NCBI GenBank assembly: GCA_012727745.1 | Contig: JAAYGJ010000251.1 | Span: 1-13,716, forward strand | DNA from: Clostridia bacterium | GTDB lineage: Bacteria > Bacillota > DSM-521 > Neomoorellales > Neomoorellaceae | Direction: 5' to 3' | DNA: 13,716 nt | Shown here: positions 7,139 through 13,633 of the stretch, in pieces | Numbering within the stretch: the stretch's first letter is position 1 | How the letters are laid out: each line of letters starts with the position of its first letter | Notes under the pieces: model-generated | The model's database searches: none | What the model was told of the DNA's origin: nothing | What the model saw: the letters and a program-made list of their open reading frames with translations, nothing else | Program-made: the position numbers and the translations under genes

Positions 7139-8485
7139 ATGTTCAAAAGAGTCCTTATAGCCAACCGTGGTGAAATCGCAATACGGATTATCCGCGCCTG
7201 CCAGGAACTGGGCATTGAGACAGTAGCTGTGTACTCAGAGGCGGACCGGGAGGCTTTGCATACCAGAATGGCTGATAAAGCAGTATGTATCGGGCCAGCA
7301 GCAGCCCACGCCAGTTATTTGCATATACCCAGCCTGCTGGCTGCGGCCCGGATGAGCGGTGCCGATGCTATTCACCCGGGTTATGGTTTCCTAGCAGAAA
7401 ATGCTTATTTTGCTGAGATGTGTGCTCTCAATGGAATTACCTTTATTGGCCCAGCGCCTGAAGCGATGCGGCTGCTGGGCGCCAAAGCTACCGCCCGGGA
7501 AACGATGCTTGCCGCCGGGGTGCCAGTAGTTCCCGGCTCTCCTGGTGTAGTAAAGGACCTTGATGCTGCTCTGGCTATCGCCAGGGAGATAGGCTACCCG
7601 GTGTTAATTAAAGCTACCGCCGGCGGAGGTGGCAGGGGTATGCGGGTGGCCGAGAGCCACCGGGACTTGCGCCAGGCTTTTCTGGCAGCCCAGCGGGAGG
7701 CAGCTGCAGCTTTTGGCGACTCGTTGGTATATCTGGAAAAATATATCGAAGCCCCCCGCCATATTGAATTTCAAATCTTTGGTGATGGCTACGGTAACAT
7801 TATTCACCTGGGTGAGCGTGATTGTTCTTTGCAGCGGCGCAACCAGAAAATTTTGGAGGAAGCGCCTTCGGTAGCTCTTACGCCCCGGCTGCGCGCCGAA
7901 ATGGGCCAGGTAGCTCTCAAAGTTGCCAGGCATGCTAACTACTACAGCGCCGGTACGGTAGAATTTTTACTTGACAGTGACGGTCATTACTATTTCATGG
8001 AAATGAATACTCGCATCCAGGTGGAACATCCGGTTACGGAAGCAGTTACCGGCATCGACCTGGTTCAGGAGCAAATTAAAGTTGCTGCCGGAGAACCTTT
8101 GAGCTTCAGCCAGGAGGATGTACAGCTGCGGGGCCATGCCATCGAATGCCGGATTAATGCTGAGGACCCGGCTAATAATTTTCAACCGGCCCCGGGCCGA
8201 ATCGAGCATTATCACGCGCCGGGCGGTTTTGGAGTGCGGGTGGAAAGCGCTGTTTACAGTGGCTATGTAATTCCTGCTGAATACGATTCCTTGCTTGCCA
8301 AAGTAATTATTTGGGCACCCAGCCGGGCAGAAGCCATTAACCGTATGGCCAGGGCTTTAGCAGAAATGAAGATTGAGGGTGTTCCTACCACCATTCCTTT
8401 TCACCGGCAGATTATGGGCAATGCTTATTACCAGCGCGGTGAAATATATACTAATTTTATTCAGCAGCGCCTCCTGGCAGGCTAA
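7139..8485 (+). CDS. accC: Biotin carboxylase subunit of acetyl-CoA carboxylase
   Basis: AccC uses ATP and bicarbonate to carboxylate the biotin on the carrier protein AccB, the first half-reaction of malonyl-CoA synthesis for fatty acids in the cytosol. The 448-residue protein has a full family length. Visible are the N-terminal MFKRVLIANRGEIAIRI, the ATP-grasp glycine loop GGGGRGMRV near 163, ERDCSLQRRNQK near 228, EMNTRIQVEHPVTE near 288, and the C-terminal domain from about 330. The frame is open from 7100, but the ATG at 7139 has GGAGG at 7 bases and starts the conserved sequence, so I use it. No accB lies upstream as in many Firmicutes. A separate acyl-CoA or pyruvate carboxylase role is possible for solo subunits of this family, but the asp23-nusB neighbours favour AccC. 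Confidence 0.93.
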   Translation: MFKRVLIANRGEIAIRIIRACQELGIETVAVYSEADREALHTRMADKAVCIGPAAAHASYLHIPSLLAAARMSGADAIHPGYGFLAENAYFAEMCALNGITFIGPAPEAMRLLGAKATARETMLAAGVPVVPGSPGVVKDLDAALAIAREIGYPVLIKATAGGGGRGMRVAESHRDLRQAFLAAQREAAAAFGDSLVYLEKYIEAPRHIEFQIFGDGYGNIIHLGERDCSLQRRNQKILEEAPSVALTPRLRAEMGQVALKVARHANYYSAGTVEFLLDSDGHYYFMEMNTRIQVEHPVTEAVTGIDLVQEQIKVAAGEPLSFSQEDVQLRGHAIECRINAEDPANNFQPAPGRIEHYHAPGGFGVRVESAVYSGYVIPAEYDSLLAKVIIWAPSRAEAINRMARALAEMKIEGVPTTIPFHRQIMGNAYYQRGEIYTNFIQQRLLAG

Positions 8486-8513
8486 AGTTAACAGGCTGCC
8501 GCAAGGCTGGCAG

Positions 8514-8542
8514 TTGTTATTAGCGAGAACTTTTGGTATAAT
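8514..8542 (+). promoter_or_regulatory. Promoter of the asp23-amaP operon
   Basis: TTGTTA at 8514-8519 and a perfect TATAAT at 8537-8542 are 17 bases apart, and TGG just before TATAAT makes an extended -10. The start would be near 8549, only a few bases before the asp23 ribosome site. This lets asp23 and its followers be expressed independently of accC. A short stem (CTGCC/GGCAG, about 8496-8513) after the accC stop lies just before it and has no T tail. Confidence 0.7.
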
Positions 8543-8567
8543 GATAGAAAAACAAGGGGGCGATTTG

Positions 8568-8963
8568 GTGGAAAACGCTTTAGAACAGGTAAAAAATGAA
8601 CTGGGGACAATTAAAATTGCCAATGAAGTAGTAGCAATTATCGCCGGCCTGGCCGCCACAGAGATAGAGGGAGTAGCAGGTATGAGCGGCGGCATTGCCG
8701 GAGGGATCGCGGAACTGTTGGGCCGGAAAAACCTCACCAAAGGTGTGAAGGTCGAGGTAGGTGATAAAGAAGCAGCTATCGATCTGTTTATTGTGGTAAA
8801 TTACGGCGTTCGCGTGCCCGAGGTGGCTATTAAAATACAGGAAAGTGTTAAAAAGGCCGTTGAAGGTATGACTGGCCTGCAGGTAATCGAAGTCAATGTA
8901 CATATCCAGGGGGTAGCTTTCCCGCAGGAAGAAAAAGAAGAGGAAGCCGGCCGGGTACGATAG
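8568..8963 (+). CDS. Asp23/Gls24 family envelope stress protein
   Basis: A 131-residue member of the Asp23 (DUF322) family. Staphylococcal Asp23 is an abundant protein held at the membrane by AmaP and linked to alkaline shock and cell-wall stress; Bacillus relatives such as YqhY lie next to accBC. Family motifs are IKIANEVVAIIAGLAATEIE (about 17-36), EGVAGMSGG and a C-terminal VIEVNVHIQGV. The frame is open from 8373, through the end of accC. I choose GTG at 8568 because AAGGGGG at 8554-8560 lies 7 bases upstream and the protein then begins MENALEQ. A TTG at 8565 is the only close rival. The gene is followed after 11 bases by its putative anchor amaP. Confidence 0.9.
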   Translation: MENALEQVKNELGTIKIANEVVAIIAGLAATEIEGVAGMSGGIAGGIAELLGRKNLTKGVKVEVGDKEAAIDLFIVVNYGVRVPEVAIKIQESVKKAVEGMTGLQVIEVNVHIQGVAFPQEEKEEEAGRVR

Positions 8964-8974
8964 GGGGATAAAGA

Positions 8975-9517
8975 GTGTCAATTTTAGACCGGGCGACAGC
9001 CACCCTTTTTGCTGTGCTGGTGCTTATTCTGGGGGCAGTTGTTCTGGCACTTACTGCTGGCTGGCTGAACCCTGTGGCTATGTTTAATCTGAGCGTATTA
9101 CCATTGGAGCACCGTCTAACTATCGGCCTCACAACCATAATCCTGTTTTTACTGGCCGTACGGTTGCTCCTGGTTAGTTTGCGGTTGCTAAAGACAGAGG
9201 AAAGGCAGGCGTTGATAAGCAATGCTGACCTAGGTGCCGTTAGCATTGCTATGCCTGCCCTGCAAAGTTTAATTGTACGGGCAGCCCGTCAGGTTGGTGG
9301 CGTATGGGAGGTGCAGCCGCGTTTCAAAGTACTTACAGGAGGACTAATTGTCAGGTTAGATATAACCGTTAGCCCCGACCGTAATATACCAGAATTAACT
9401 CGAAAGCTGCAGGACAAAGTTCACGAATATATTGCAGCTACGGCTGGCCTGGAGGTACCCGAGGTCCAGGTTCGGGTTAAGGGAATACACCAGGAAGGCC
9501 TGCGCCGGGTGGAATAG
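8975..9517 (+). CDS. amaP: Alkaline shock response membrane anchor protein AmaP
   Basis: A 180-residue protein with two N-terminal membrane helices (about 8-30 and 46-68) and a soluble C-terminal part (about 80-180) resembling Asp23 itself, ending in VPEVQVRVKGI. This is the architecture of AmaP, which holds Asp23 at the membrane in Staphylococcus. The start is GTG at 8975, with a GGGGG ribosome site 7 bases upstream overlapping the asp23 stop. It sits between asp23 and a DUF2273 gene, the usual order. The function is inferred from the family and context. Confidence 0.85.
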   Translation: MSILDRATATLFAVLVLILGAVVLALTAGWLNPVAMFNLSVLPLEHRLTIGLTTIILFLLAVRLLLVSLRLLKTEERQALISNADLGAVSIAMPALQSLIVRAARQVGGVWEVQPRFKVLTGGLIVRLDITVSPDRNIPELTRKLQDKVHEYIAATAGLEVPEVQVRVKGIHQEGLRRVE

Positions 9518-9529
9518 GGGAGAATTGAT

Positions 9530-9757
9530 ATGGATAGTATCCTGGATTGGTTGGCTTATCTCTCGCGGGAACACCGGGGCAAACTTATTGGGGTCAGCCT
9601 GGGGTTTATTTTTGGCCTTATAACAGTAATTTTCGGTATTGGCAAAGCCATTTTTATTGCTCTGTGTCTTTTTGTCGGTTATTATATCGGTTGTCGGGTT
9701 GATCATGGCCAGAGTTTACAGGACCTCTGGCAACGTATTACCCGCCGCCACTGGTGA
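9530..9757 (+). CDS. Small membrane protein, DUF2273 family
   Basis: A 75-residue protein with two hydrophobic segments (about 18-36 and 39-54) and charged ends. It matches the DUF2273 family, small proteins regularly found beside asp23 and amaP and presumed to belong to the same membrane-associated complex. GGGGAGA lies 6 bases before the ATG, and the gene starts 12 bases after amaP. Its molecular role is unknown. Confidence 0.8.
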   Translation: MDSILDWLAYLSREHRGKLIGVSLGFIFGLITVIFGIGKAIFIALCLFVGYYIGCRVDHGQSLQDLWQRITRRHW

Positions 9758-9844
9758 GGGTCAAACTTGCGAGAGTTTGGAACTTGCGGTTTAACTAGCA
9801 TTTTGCTTCTCAGTTTTCACATCCCACATCCCACACTCATATGA
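9758..9844 (+). repeat. Non-coding spacer with a hairpin and short tandem repeat
   Basis: Between the DUF2273 gene and nusB there is no gene. CAAACT (9762-9767) and AGTTTG (9774-9779) form a 6-bp stem with loop TGCGAG, followed by a second AACTTGCG copy. Near 9818-9835 the 7-mer ACATCCC occurs twice in a row, then ACAC. The composition differs from the flanking genes, and the block looks like a dispersed intergenic repeat, but this cannot be confirmed from one copy. No poly-T terminator is present. Confidence 0.35.
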
Positions 9845-9857
9845 CGGAGGTATTTAT

Positions 9858-10274
9858 TTGAGCAGGCGGGCAGCCAGGACAAAAGCATTACAAGTTTTAT
9901 TTGCCATTGATCTGGGCCGGATGGATCCCCATCAGGCCCTTATAGATATCGGTACTGGTGACTTGCCTGACCAGGAAAGGGATTTTATGCGGCAACTGGT
10001 ATTGGGCACTGTAGCAGCTCTCGCCGAGCTAGATGCGATTATTAGTAAATATGCGGTGGGCTGGCGGCTGGAAAGGTTGGCTGCTGTAGATCGTAATATT
10101 TTGCGTCTAGCTCTCTACGAAATGCTTTATTGCCCTGATATACCCAGCAATATTACCATTAACGAAGCTATCGAGCTGGCAAAAAATTTCAATAACGAAG
10201 AGGCGGGTAAATTCATTAACGGGTTACTCGACAATGTCCGCAGGGATAGAGAAAATAGGCAAAGGAGAGATTAG
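9858..10274 (+). CDS. nusB: Transcription antitermination factor NusB
   Basis: NusB is a small, all-helical RNA-binding protein that with NusE (S10) binds boxA RNA and supports antitermination of ribosomal RNA transcription. The 138-residue protein shows the N-terminal SRRAARTKALQVLFAIDLG, the ERDF region, and the C-terminal RNILRLALYEMLY, NITINEAIELAKNF and KFINGLLDNV motifs. The start is TTG at 9858 with GGAGG 7 bases upstream. It is the usual neighbour of asp23 in Firmicutes. Whether it shares the asp23 transcript across the 100-base spacer is not clear. Confidence 0.97.
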   Translation: MSRRAARTKALQVLFAIDLGRMDPHQALIDIGTGDLPDQERDFMRQLVLGTVAALAELDAIISKYAVGWRLERLAAVDRNILRLALYEMLYCPDIPSNITINEAIELAKNFNNEEAGKFINGLLDNVRRDRENRQRRD

Positions 10275-10333
10275 TACTGCCGCTTAGCACACTGTCCGGT
10301 ATTAAAGGTAAAGGTAAGGAGGATTACGCTGGG

Positions 10334-11299
10334 ATGGCGTTTTTGGGGCTGGATACCAGCTGTTATACAAGCTCAGTAGCGATAGTAAGTAAAGAAGGCC
10401 ATTTGTTGGCCAACCACCGCCGCCTGTTGCCGGTAGCACCGGGAGAAAGGGGACTGCAGCAGGGAACGGCGGTTTTTCATCACCTGCAATTATTGCCTGA
10501 GTTACTGGTAACTGCTTTTGATGAGGTTCCTGCTGCTCGTATCAAAGGAGTGGCGGCAGCTACCAGGCCACGCCCGGTGGAGGGTTCGTATATGCCCGTT
10601 TTTACCGTTGCTGCCGGGCAGGGTCGTATCCTGGCAGCAGCGCTGCGGGTATCTTTTCACGCTACTTCTCACCAGGAGGGTCATATCCAAGCTGGCTTGT
10701 GGTCCGCTTGCTGGCAGCCGGAGGGCCCTTTTCTGGCAGTTCATCTCTCGGGAGGGACTTCCGAACTACTTCATGTTACCCAAAAAACAGGTGTTTTTGA
10801 GATCCGTAAAATGGGGGGTAGCCTTGACCTCCATGCCGGGCAACTGGTAGACCGGATTGGGGTTAAGCTGGGGTTCAGATTTCCCGCTGGAGCGCAATTG
10901 GAACAACTGGCACAGCAGGCTGGCGATGAAAAAGTCAGCCTTACTTCGGCGGTTCGGGGCTACGATTTTAGCTTTTCCGGGCCGGCCAGCCAGGCTGAAA
11001 GGCTGCTGGCAGCAGGTGCACCCGCTGCTGCTGTCGCCCGGGCAGTAGAACAATGCCTGGCCAATACTCTAGAAAGAGTACTGCGGCGCGCTATCGAGGA
11101 GACCGGAATTAAAGAAGTACTGGTGGTGGGCGGTGTAGCTGCTAACCGTTACTTACGCCAGCGTCTCAGTCACCGTTTGGAGCACCGGGCAGTTGGCGCT
11201 AGTTTACATTTCGCTGCCCCTGAGCATAGCTCCGACAATGCTATCGGTGTAGCCTTGCTGGCCCGGGAGGCAGCCATGACAGGGCAGGGAGACAATTAG
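10334..11299 (+). CDS. Kae1/TsaD-like domain protein, divergent paralogue
   Basis: A 321-residue member of the TsaD/Kae1 (former peptidase M22, O-sialoglycoprotein endopeptidase) superfamily. The metal-binding residues are kept: His113 and His117 in SHQEGH and Asp301 in SSDNAIG, as is VVGGVAANRYLR near 264-275. Other TsaD signatures are altered: the GPGLVGALLVG-type loop near residues 78-92 is replaced by RPRPVEGSYMP, and SGGHT is SGGTS at 139-143. I therefore do not call it the essential tsaD (t6A synthesis); it is more likely the solo Kae1-like paralogue found near nusB in Clostridia, of unknown function. The ATG at 10334 lies 11 bases from AAGGAGG, longer than usual, but no better in-frame start is seen. 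Confidence 0.8.
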   Translation: MAFLGLDTSCYTSSVAIVSKEGHLLANHRRLLPVAPGERGLQQGTAVFHHLQLLPELLVTAFDEVPAARIKGVAAATRPRPVEGSYMPVFTVAAGQGRILAAALRVSFHATSHQEGHIQAGLWSACWQPEGPFLAVHLSGGTSELLHVTQKTGVFEIRKMGGSLDLHAGQLVDRIGVKLGFRFPAGAQLEQLAQQAGDEKVSLTSAVRGYDFSFSGPASQAERLLAAGAPAAAVARAVEQCLANTLERVLRRAIEETGIKEVLVVGGVAANRYLRQRLSHRLEHRAVGASLHFAAPEHSSDNAIGVALLAREAAMTGQGDN

Positions 11300-11326
11300 T
11301 TGTGCCGGGCGTTTTGCGGCAATTCT

Positions 11327-11355
11327 GCCCTCGGTAGGAGTAGGCTGTTTTTTTT
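11327..11355 (+). terminator. Possible intrinsic terminator after the TsaD-like gene
   Basis: GCCCTC and GAG..GGC form a small bulged stem (11327-11345), followed shortly by eight T residues at 11348-11355. An upstream stem GGGCAG/CTGCCC (11282-11287 with 11325-11330) overlaps it and the gene end. The strong T run supports termination on the plus strand, but the stem is short. Confidence 0.4.
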
Positions 11356-11358
11356 GTA

Positions 11359-12549
11359 TTATACTGCTTTGGTGTTTTTAACCAGTTTAACGGAGCTCTG
11401 GCGCAGGTCAGGTAAGAGTAAAGCTAGGATAGCAGCAAGGAGCGGTATTACAGCGAGAGCCTGGAAAACTAAGGTGAAACCCCAGGTGTCGGCTATTGTG
11501 CCCAGCAGGGGGGCGCCCATACCGCCGACCCCCATGGCAAAGCCCATCATCAGCCCGGAGGCCATGCCTACATGGCGGGGTATCAGCGCTTGAGCCATAA
11601 CTACAGCCGGTGCATAGCTGGAAACCAGGGACAAACCGGTGAAAATCAATAACAAGGCAGTTAGGAGACCGCCTGTATAGGGGAACAGGTAGATTAAAGG
11701 GATTAGAGGAAGCAGCGATAAGATGATGAGTTTTTTGGCCCCCCAGTAATCTGCTATTCTGCCGCCTATCATGGTGCCTATGGCTCCCGAAATAAGAAAG
11801 ATAGTAAGCATGGTACTGGCGAAGGCTTCGCTGTAATTGAGATAATTTATATAGTAAAGAGGAATAAAGGTAGACAAGCCGATTTGCAGCAAGGCACGTA
11901 ATATTACAATTAAAATTAGAATAGCCAGAGCTATTACGGGGTTATAATTTATTTTTTCTGTCTGTGAAGCAGCAACCTTTGCCTGGCCGCCGGTTTTGGC
12001 GCTGTCGGCAATAATTGGCAGGGCATGATAAAGTAACAGGGAGGTAATTAATGTAGGTATCAGAAACAGCCATGTAGCTTTTAAGCCACCAATAAGCAGA
12101 ATAAGAGAAGCGAACATTGGGCCCATACCATAGCCCAGATTGCCGCCGACAGAAAAGACAGACATTGAAGTAGCGTTCAGGGGACCGGCAACGTAATGAG
12201 CTGCTTTGGAGCCTTCTGGGTGAAAGGCAGCAGCTCCCAAGCCGCTGATAAAAACAACGGCTACCAGCAGATAATAGTTTGGCACGTAGCCGATAGCGGC
12301 CATCGCCAGCCCGGCCAGCAGGCAGCCACCTGGTAAGAGCCAGCGCAACTGGTGCTGATCAGATAAGTAGCCAAACAGGGGCTGGATGACTGAGGAACTG
12401 AGATTGGCCAGGGTGATTACCATTCCTGCTGCTGCATAAGTGAGACCTAACTGTTCTTTGAAAACAGCCAGGAAAATAGGTAGAGCGCCTCCATAAATGT
12501 CAGTAACAAGGTGCCCTAGACTTAAGGTATATAAGATTCGCTTTCGCAT
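11359..12549 (-). CDS. MFS transporter, fosmidomycin-resistance (Fsr)-like
   Basis: A 396-residue major facilitator superfamily protein with about 12 hydrophobic segments and a polar central loop (about 180-205, SAKTGGQAKVAASQTEK). The N-terminal pattern LGHLVTDIYGGALPIFL and the following QPLFGYLSDQ (the family's Asp-containing loop after helix 2) resemble the Fsr group of drug exporters. GLGAAAFHPEGSKAAHYVAG is also typical. The substrate cannot be read from sequence, and fosmidomycin is only the namesake. The frame is open to ATG 12567, but GGAGG with 7-base spacing selects the ATG at 12549 (protein starting MRKRILYTL). It has its own promoter and is convergent with the TsaD-like gene. Confidence 0.85.
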   Translation of the reverse strand: MRKRILYTLSLGHLVTDIYGGALPIFLAVFKEQLGLTYAAAGMVITLANLSSSVIQPLFGYLSDQHQLRWLLPGGCLLAGLAMAAIGYVPNYYLLVAVVFISGLGAAAFHPEGSKAAHYVAGPLNATSMSVFSVGGNLGYGMGPMFASLILLIGGLKATWLFLIPTLITSLLLYHALPIIADSAKTGGQAKVAASQTEKINYNPVIALAILILIVILRALLQIGLSTFIPLYYINYLNYSEAFASTMLTIFLISGAIGTMIGGRIADYWGAKKLIILSLLPLIPLIYLFPYTGGLLTALLLIFTGLSLVSSYAPAVVMAQALIPRHVGMASGLMMGFAMGVGGMGAPLLGTIADTWGFTLVFQALAVIPLLAAILALLLPDLRQSSVKLVKNTKAV

Positions 12550-12574
12550 AGCAATGCCTCCAATCATATTTCAT

Positions 12575-12603
12575 ATCTTAGTCCTTACAATGAAGACGGT
12601 CAA
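12575..12603 (-). promoter_or_regulatory. Promoter of the MFS gene
   Basis: The minus strand has TTGACC (12598-12603) and TAAGAT (12575-12580) with a 17-base spacer. The predicted start is near 12568, about 19 bases before the chosen ATG at 12549. The -35 box is one mismatch from consensus. Confidence 0.5.
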
Positions 12604-12614
12604 GAGTTAAATAT

Positions 12615-12648
12615 TTTGTTCTGATTTACAATCCGTGTGAACAAATTA
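12615..12648. promoter_or_regulatory. Inverted repeat in the MFS/nfnA divergent region
   Basis: TTGTTC (12616-12621) and GAACAA (12639-12644) are inverted and separated by 17 bases; extending outward gives about 9 of 10 matching positions. It lies just upstream of the -35 box of the MFS promoter and about 30 bases before the suggested nfnA promoter, a place where a regulator could act. The spacing does not fit a standard Rex site. No regulator gene is adjacent. Confidence 0.3.
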
Positions 12649-12676
12649 ACAAAGTTCGATTTAAACGGCAGGAATA

Positions 12677-12705
12677 TCGACATTTATGCAGAAGTAATAT
12701 TTATT
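12677..12705 (+). promoter_or_regulatory. Possible promoter of the nfnAB unit
   Basis: TCGACA (12677-12682) and TTTATT (12700-12705) are 17 bases apart. The -35 box differs from consensus at one base and the -10 box at two. A weaker prediction than the other promoters here. Confidence 0.3.
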
Positions 12706-12715
12706 TTTAGCCGAA

Positions 12716-12739
12716 CTGCTAAACCGACGGTATTAGCGG
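12716..12739 (+). promoter_or_regulatory. Hairpin overlapping the leader ORF ribosome site
   Basis: CTGCTAA (12716-12722) pairs with TTAGCGG (12733-12739), 7 bp with one G-U. An inner ACC/GGT stem (12723-12725 with 12729-12731) has loop GAC and one bulged A. Its 3' arm covers the first two G of the GGAGG at 12738-12742, so folding could limit translation of the leader ORF. Confidence 0.35.
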
Positions 12740-12749
12740 AGGCGTTAAT

Positions 12750-12791
12750 ATGACATCATTTGACAAAAACCTAGCAAGTGAGGAGGAGTGA
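12750..12791 (+). CDS. Putative 13-codon leader ORF upstream of nfnA
   Basis: ATG at 12750 is preceded at 7 bases by a good GGAGG (12738-12742) and opens a frame encoding MTSFDKNLASEEE, ending in TGA at 12789-12791. The three terminal Glu codons (GAG GAG GAG) form the AGGAGG ribosome site of nfnA, whose GTG lies two bases after the stop. Ribosomes translating this ORF would end on the nfnA start region, suggesting translational coupling. The peptide resembles no family I know, and expression is unproven. Confidence 0.45.
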   Translation: MTSFDKNLASEEE

Positions 12792-12793
12792 GA

Positions 12794-13633
12794 GTGTATC
12801 GCTTTGTCCGCAAAGAGATTTTGTCACCTATAATCAAACTGCTGGAGATCGAGGCTCCGGAAATAGCTGCTAAGGCCCGGGCCGGGCAGTTCATTATTTT
12901 ACGAATTGATGAACAAGGGGAGCGGATCCCGCTAACCATTGCCGACTTTGATCGCTCTCAGGGTACGATAACCATCATTTTTCAAGAGGTGGGATATAGC
13001 ACCCGCCTGCTGGGCACATTGGAGGCCGGCGCCAGTTTGGCTGACTTTGTGGGTCCCCTGGGGCAGGCAACGGAGATTAAAAACTACGGACGGGTTGTCT
13101 GCGTAGGCGGTGGTGTCGGGGTGGCTCCCGTTTATCCTATTGCCAGGGCTTTAAAAGAAGCCGGCAACGAAGTGATTTCCATTATCGGTTCCCGGACCAA
13201 GGAACTGCTAATATTAGAGGACGAAATGCGTGCTGCGTCCAGCGAATTGCTGGTAGCTACTGACGACGGCAGCTACGGGCATCACGGTTTTGTGACTGAC
13301 CTGTTAAAGCAGGTGCTGGAGGAAAAGGACAATATAGCCAGGGTCTGGGGAATAGGCCCAGTGGTAATGATGCGGGCTGTAGCAGAAACAACCAGGCCCT
13401 ATGATATTCCAACCATTGTCAGTATGAACCCGATTATGGTTGACGGCACCGGGATGTGCGGTGCCTGCCGGGTAAGCGTGGGCGGCGAGACTAAGTTCGC
13501 CTGTGTGGATGGACCCGAATTTGACGGCCATAAAATTGACTGGGAGCTGGCCCTGCGGCGCATGACGATGTACAAAGAAGAAGAAGAACAAGCAATAGCG
13601 GCTCACAAAGGGGGTTGTTGTGGATGCCAATAA
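12794..13633 (+). CDS. nfnA: NADH-dependent ferredoxin:NADP+ oxidoreductase subunit NfnA
   Basis: NfnA is the small subunit of the cytosolic electron-bifurcating transhydrogenase NfnAB, which couples NADPH, NAD+ and ferredoxin. The 279-residue flavoprotein has an N-terminal FAD domain with RIPLTIADF (about 45-53), an NAD-binding domain starting at GGGVGVAPVYPIARALKEAG (about 103-122), and a C-terminal [2Fe-2S] site in MVDGTGMCGACRV and FACVDGP, which gives an Asp and three Cys as in known family structures. The C-terminus ends in an additional Cys-rich GGCCGCQ. Relatives act as sulfide dehydrogenase subunit SudB. GTG at 12788 is too close to AGGAGG (12781-12786); GTG at 12794 has 7-base spacing and is preferred. 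The gene overlaps nfnB by 10 bases. Confidence 0.88.
   Translation: MYRFVRKEILSPIIKLLEIEAPEIAAKARAGQFIILRIDEQGERIPLTIADFDRSQGTITIIFQEVGYSTRLLGTLEAGASLADFVGPLGQATEIKNYGRVVCVGGGVGVAPVYPIARALKEAGNEVISIIGSRTKELLILEDEMRAASSELLVATDDGSYGHHGFVTDLLKQVLEEKDNIARVWGIGPVVMMRAVAETTRPYDIPTIVSMNPIMVDGTGMCGACRVSVGGETKFACVDGPEFDGHKIDWELALRRMTMYKEEEEQAIAAHKGGCCGCQ

Noticed and set aside
8373..8567. Extended N-terminus of the Asp23-family protein from 8373 or 8541
   Set aside because: The upstream part overlaps accC or includes the promoter -10, and neither start has a ribosome site, while GTG 8568 does.
9816..9837. CRISPR or tandem-repeat array from the ACATCCC copies
   Set aside because: Only two 7-base units without spacers.
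10334..11299. Calling the TsaD-like gene tsaD or a sialoglycoprotease
   Set aside because: Several signature motifs are altered, and the protease name is a historical misannotation of this superfamily.
12615..12648. Rex operator upstream of nfnA
   Set aside because: Rex sites are compact TTGTGA-N6-TCACAA-like palindromes; the 17-base gap here does not fit.
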